Positions 61,534-64,000 of a stretch of 64,000 nucleotides of DNA are shown in pieces. The position numbers and the translations under genes are program-made. The notes below the pieces were generated by a model. That model did not search any database. It was not told where the DNA came from and saw nothing but the letters and a program-made list of their open reading frames with translations. Numbering within the stretch: the first letter of the stretch is position 1; every line of letters begins with the position of its first letter. Source of the DNA: Siphonodentalium dalli. Taxonomy: Eukaryota > Mollusca > Scaphopoda > Gadilida > Siphonodentaliidae. The stretch spans positions 243,721,474-243,785,473 of the forward strand of contig CP136065.1 of NCBI GenBank assembly GCA_032622095.1. The letters run 5' to 3'.

Positions 61534-62960
61534 TCAGTTATCGAAACGCTTTGTTGCTACAATATATTGCTGAATTATATCGAACAGCTTCTTATTACTT
61601 TTGGACGAGATATATGGTATTCCGAACAGAACTTCGTTAATGTCGAGAATTTGAAGGCTCTCGCGGGTCAATTTATCAGCGAGGACGGCTCGCTCAGATT
61701 GATACAAGGGGCAACTAAAGAAATAATGAAAGGCGTATTCGGATGGATTTCCACAGAAGCACACAGGGCTGTCGGAGATATAATTATTAAACATATCAGA
61801 GCGGAGTTCACTACATCTATTTCGGATGCGACAGTGTAGGATACTGTTTTTTCGTTGTCCTGTGTAGAAGTACAAAGGAGGGGCAGGTGAGGGGTCCAAT
61901 AGTTGCAAATTAGTTTTAAATATAGAGAATTGGCCAACGTCAGTGACTATTTTGAGAAGTTTATTCCACTCAGTGGTTGCCGACGGGAAAAAAAACTTTT
62001 TGTAATGTTCTGTATTACAGAAATATGAATAAAATTTGCCGGGTCGCCTCAAGTTGTAACCCGACACCTCGTTTGCCCTAGGGGGAAGTGTAGATGCTAG
62101 ATAAGATGGGGCTTGTTCGTTTACTATTTTATAGATTAGTTGCAGTTTGTGTATCTGTCGCCTTCTATCGAGAGAAGGCCACCCCACTTCCTGCAGAACT
62201 GTGTTATTAGATGCAGAGCGAGTGATGCCACTGACAATCCGCCCAGCTGCAATGTGTAGTCGATCGAGCTTATCCAGGAGATATTGCAGTGCGCTGTCCC
62301 ACACTACGTCTGAGTAATCAAATAGGGGTAGTATATACGTTTTATAGATAATTTCAATTATTTTTCTGTCAAGTTGGTACTTCAGGCGCCTTAGTTGAGC
62401 TAGTCGAGATGCAATTCGATTTACCAAGCCGTCGATATGGGCATTCCAATTGAGGTTTGACTGTTGTTCCAGACCAAGGTGTTTATGCGTGTCAACAAAC
62501 GATATTGTTTCATCGGCGAACTTAAGTTCTGTGTGTTTTGTTTTCGGGGTCATTAATGAGTAGAAAATTCCAACCGTTTTTGTCGGGTTAAAGCTGACCA
62601 ACCATTTTCGGGACCATGTCGATATTTTTTCAATATCACTATTCATAGCGGTTTCTAATAATTTGATGTCATAATGGCTGTTCGTAATGCAAGTGTCATC
62701 GGCATACATTCTAGTATCAGATTCTATATTGTCGGCTAAGTCATTGATATAAACTAGGAACAGGAAAGGTCCAAGGATCCAGCCCTGTGGCACACCGGAA
62801 GGGATGACCTCATATTCGGAATAAGCATCATTGACTAATACTCTTTGTTTTCTATTGTTTATGTAGTCTTCGAGCCAATATAATGTGTTTCCTTCTAAAC
62901 CATAAGCGCTCAACTTATGAATCAGTCCCCTGTGCCAAACTCTTTGGAATTTGGAATGCT
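61534..62960 (-). pseudogene. LINE ORF2: reverse transcriptase palm to C-terminal zinc knuckle
   Basis: This 3' frame (490 codons to the stop, of which the first about 20 are out-of-frame read-in) continues the reverse transcriptase after a frameshift near 62,950. Motifs, by residue in the frame, are WHRGLIHKLSAYGL (24-37), SGVPQGWILGPFLFLVYIND (70-89; the usual Ser after PQG is Trp), and catalytic YADD (101-104). Then come the thumb with KHLGL, YKTYILPLFDYSDVVWDSA and LDRLHIAAGRIVSGI. The C-terminus carries a knuckle with Cys416, Cys418, His427 and Cys432 (C-x1-C-x8-H-x4-C) and ends in TKRFDN. This arrangement fits CR1/Jockey-group ORF2 proteins. Core residues survive, and only two frameshifts are visible in the window, so this is the youngest-looking LINE copy here. 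Confidence 0.9.
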
Positions 62961-63775
62961 TTAGAGATATCGCAAAATATAGAACAAGTAAATAAACCTT
63001 TATCAAGGGATTGACACAGGTTATGATATAAATCTACTAACTGATATGTTGTGTTATGACCTTGGAGAAAACCCGATTGATGGAAGTACAGGAGTTTGTT
63101 TTCAATAAAGAATTCGCTCATCTGTTTAAGAACCACTTTCTCGAAAATTTTGGCGAGGCACGGTAAAAGGGAAATTGGGCGATAGTTTTTCGAATCAGCA
63201 GGATCATCTTTCTTGAAAATAGGAATGACGTTTGCAAACTTCCATGCTGCAGGGAATTTCGATGTGTTAATTGATTTTCTAAAAATAAGAACCAGTGGGC
63301 GTGCAATAGATTTTGCTGTATCGGGGAGCATTCTAACACTTATCCCGTCATATCCATGGGCTTTGTTTAGCTTGAATGATTTGATAGCCGATTCTACGTC
63401 GGTTTCTGTAAAAACCAAATTTGGCATTATTTTTTTGCAACGCTTCGGAAAGATTGTGATGCTATGTTTGGAGTCATTAATGGTTGAATTTGCAATGAAG
63501 CTCTTGTTTAGTATTACGGCTTTTTCAGCATCACTAGTTGCATATGAGTGGCCGTTTGCTGTTATGCTGCCTGTGGAGCTATATAGTGGAGGGATAGTCT
63601 TAGATCTTTTCTTATTCAGGAGGTAGTTTATTATTCTCCAGAAGTCTCTCGGGTTGGAGGATTCTCTTATTCGCTCTTCCAAATTTTCGTCGAATTTGAT
63701 TTTCGCATGTTTTTTCATGTTGTTAATTTTATTTCGGATTATTTTTGAACTCTCTCCATAATATCGGTTTGTTAG
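62943..63775 (-). pseudogene. LINE ORF2: linker and reverse transcriptase fingers
   Basis: Reading the minus strand, this frame starts near RYYGESSKIIRNKINNMKK (about 63,770) and runs through RDFWRIINYLLNKKRSK. It continues with FKLNKAHGYDGISVRML, PAAWKFANVIPIFKKDD, NYRPISLLPCLAKIFEK and FLQGHNTTYQLVDL to the catalytic Asp motif IFCDISKAF (about 62,955-62,980), all standard fingers and palm motifs in order. Right after SKAF a 7-bp tandem duplication (tttggaa at 62943-62949 and 62950-62956, plus strand) shifts the frame; coding continues in the 61,534-62,960 entry. Confidence 0.9.
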
Positions 63776-64000
63776 TTTTCAGCGCTTTTTTTCTCACTCT
63801 GTCACGCTTTTTTATCTCGCGACGAATGTCTGAATTAAACCAAATTTTGTCTGATGTTCTCACTGTTACAGTTGATTGTGGGATTGTTTTCTCCATTATA
63901 GATAAGAATTCCGTATGGAAATTTTCGACTGCTTTATTTACATCTGTTGTGTGATTTATGAGATCATCCCAGTCTACTGATTCGAGTAAGCTATTTGCAT
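63740..64000 (-). pseudogene. LINE ORF2: endonuclease-RT linker, continuing off the window
   Basis: From the right edge, the minus strand reads SLLESVDWDDLINHTTDVNK, FHTEFLSIMEKTIPQS and VTVRTSDKIWFNSDIRREIK, then KRDRVRKKALKTN. After that a one-base shift in an A/C-rich run near 63,760 moves the frame. The text is closely similar to the end of the plus-strand copy (60,650-60,818), which proves the two copies overlap in this segment. The endonuclease and 5' end should lie beyond base 64,000. Confidence 0.85.

Larger units (their letters stand above)
60823..64000 (-). mobile_element. CR1/Jockey-group LINE, 3' portion, continuing beyond the window
   Basis: Reading the minus strand from 64,000, the copy has the ORF2 linker, reverse transcriptase, thumb and C-terminal zinc knuckle to a stop at 61,534. 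A 3' region follows down to about 60,823. The terminal part (60,905-60,823) reads gggagaggggcttcataagt ... aaacttgtgccccgatccc ... aaataaaatacg on the minus strand. This is a GC-rich inverted-repeat block followed by an AATAAA-like signal, as in other LINE 3' ends and shared in part (aaacttgtgc) with the fragment at 51,740. The 3' region is long for the family (about 700 bp) and contains a TA/CA microsatellite, which may be a later insertion. Confidence 0.84.

Noticed and set aside
59850..64000. A single LINE inverted by twin priming
   Set aside because: Both orientations contain the same linker segment (...DKIWF...), and the order of 5' and 3' parts is opposite to that made by twin priming, so two copies are needed.

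Overview
This window is eukaryotic repeat DNA, most likely from an invertebrate animal. It contains no intact host gene that I can recognise. The evidence is long tandem satellite DNA, several decayed animal-type transposable elements (CR1/Jockey-group LINEs including one with a 2A-like peptide, a DIRS-type tyrosine-recombinase retrotransposon, a FLYWCH-containing MULE transposase, piggyBac-type and TA-target MITEs), AT-rich spacers and TA/CA microsatellites. LINEs with 2A-like peptides are known mostly from marine invertebrates such as sea urchins, amphioxus and molluscs, but the species cannot be fixed from this sequence alone.

Region 1 (1-46,581) is one uninterrupted satellite array of about 130 head-to-tail monomers. 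There are two length classes, A (352 bp) and B (362 bp), plus C, a 362-bp B-type monomer with a divergent second half. They are arranged in higher-order repeats (HORs): the 1,790-bp pentamer A-B-A-B-C occurs 14 times and the 1,438-bp tetramer A-B-B-C six times, with occasional 2-, 3-, 6- and 7-mers. Most of the array is almost identical from unit to unit. The last roughly 7 kb decays: monomers vary in length, and a 1.33-kb block is duplicated 2,457 bp apart. The array starts before base 1 and ends at about 46,581.

Region 2 (46,582-55,420) is a transposon graveyard. A 5'-truncated CR1/L2-type LINE (minus strand) abuts the satellite edge. Next come a MULE transposase relic with a FLYWCH zinc-finger remnant (minus) and a DIRS-type retrotransposon relic (plus; reverse transcriptase, RNase H and tyrosine recombinase pieces). 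The DIRS relic is broken up by a foldback hairpin, a LINE 3' fragment, two inverted copies of a TTAA-flanked MITE and an 874-bp TA-flanked MITE with its own internal inverted arms.

Region 3 (55,421-59,850) is mostly unrecognised AT-rich spacer. It has a dyad repeat, a short retrotransposed insertion with a 15-bp target-site duplication, microsatellites and homopolymers.

Region 4 (59,851-64,000) holds two copies of a related CR1/Jockey-group LINE in opposite orientation. The plus-strand copy contains a hydrophobic leader, a degenerate 2A-like motif and a damaged endonuclease, and stops abruptly at about 60,820. The minus-strand copy (64,000 down to about 60,823) contains reverse transcriptase and a C-terminal zinc knuckle with two frameshifts, and continues off the right end. 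The minus copy has probably inserted into the plus copy. No tRNA, rRNA, CRISPR or operon-like structure was seen.
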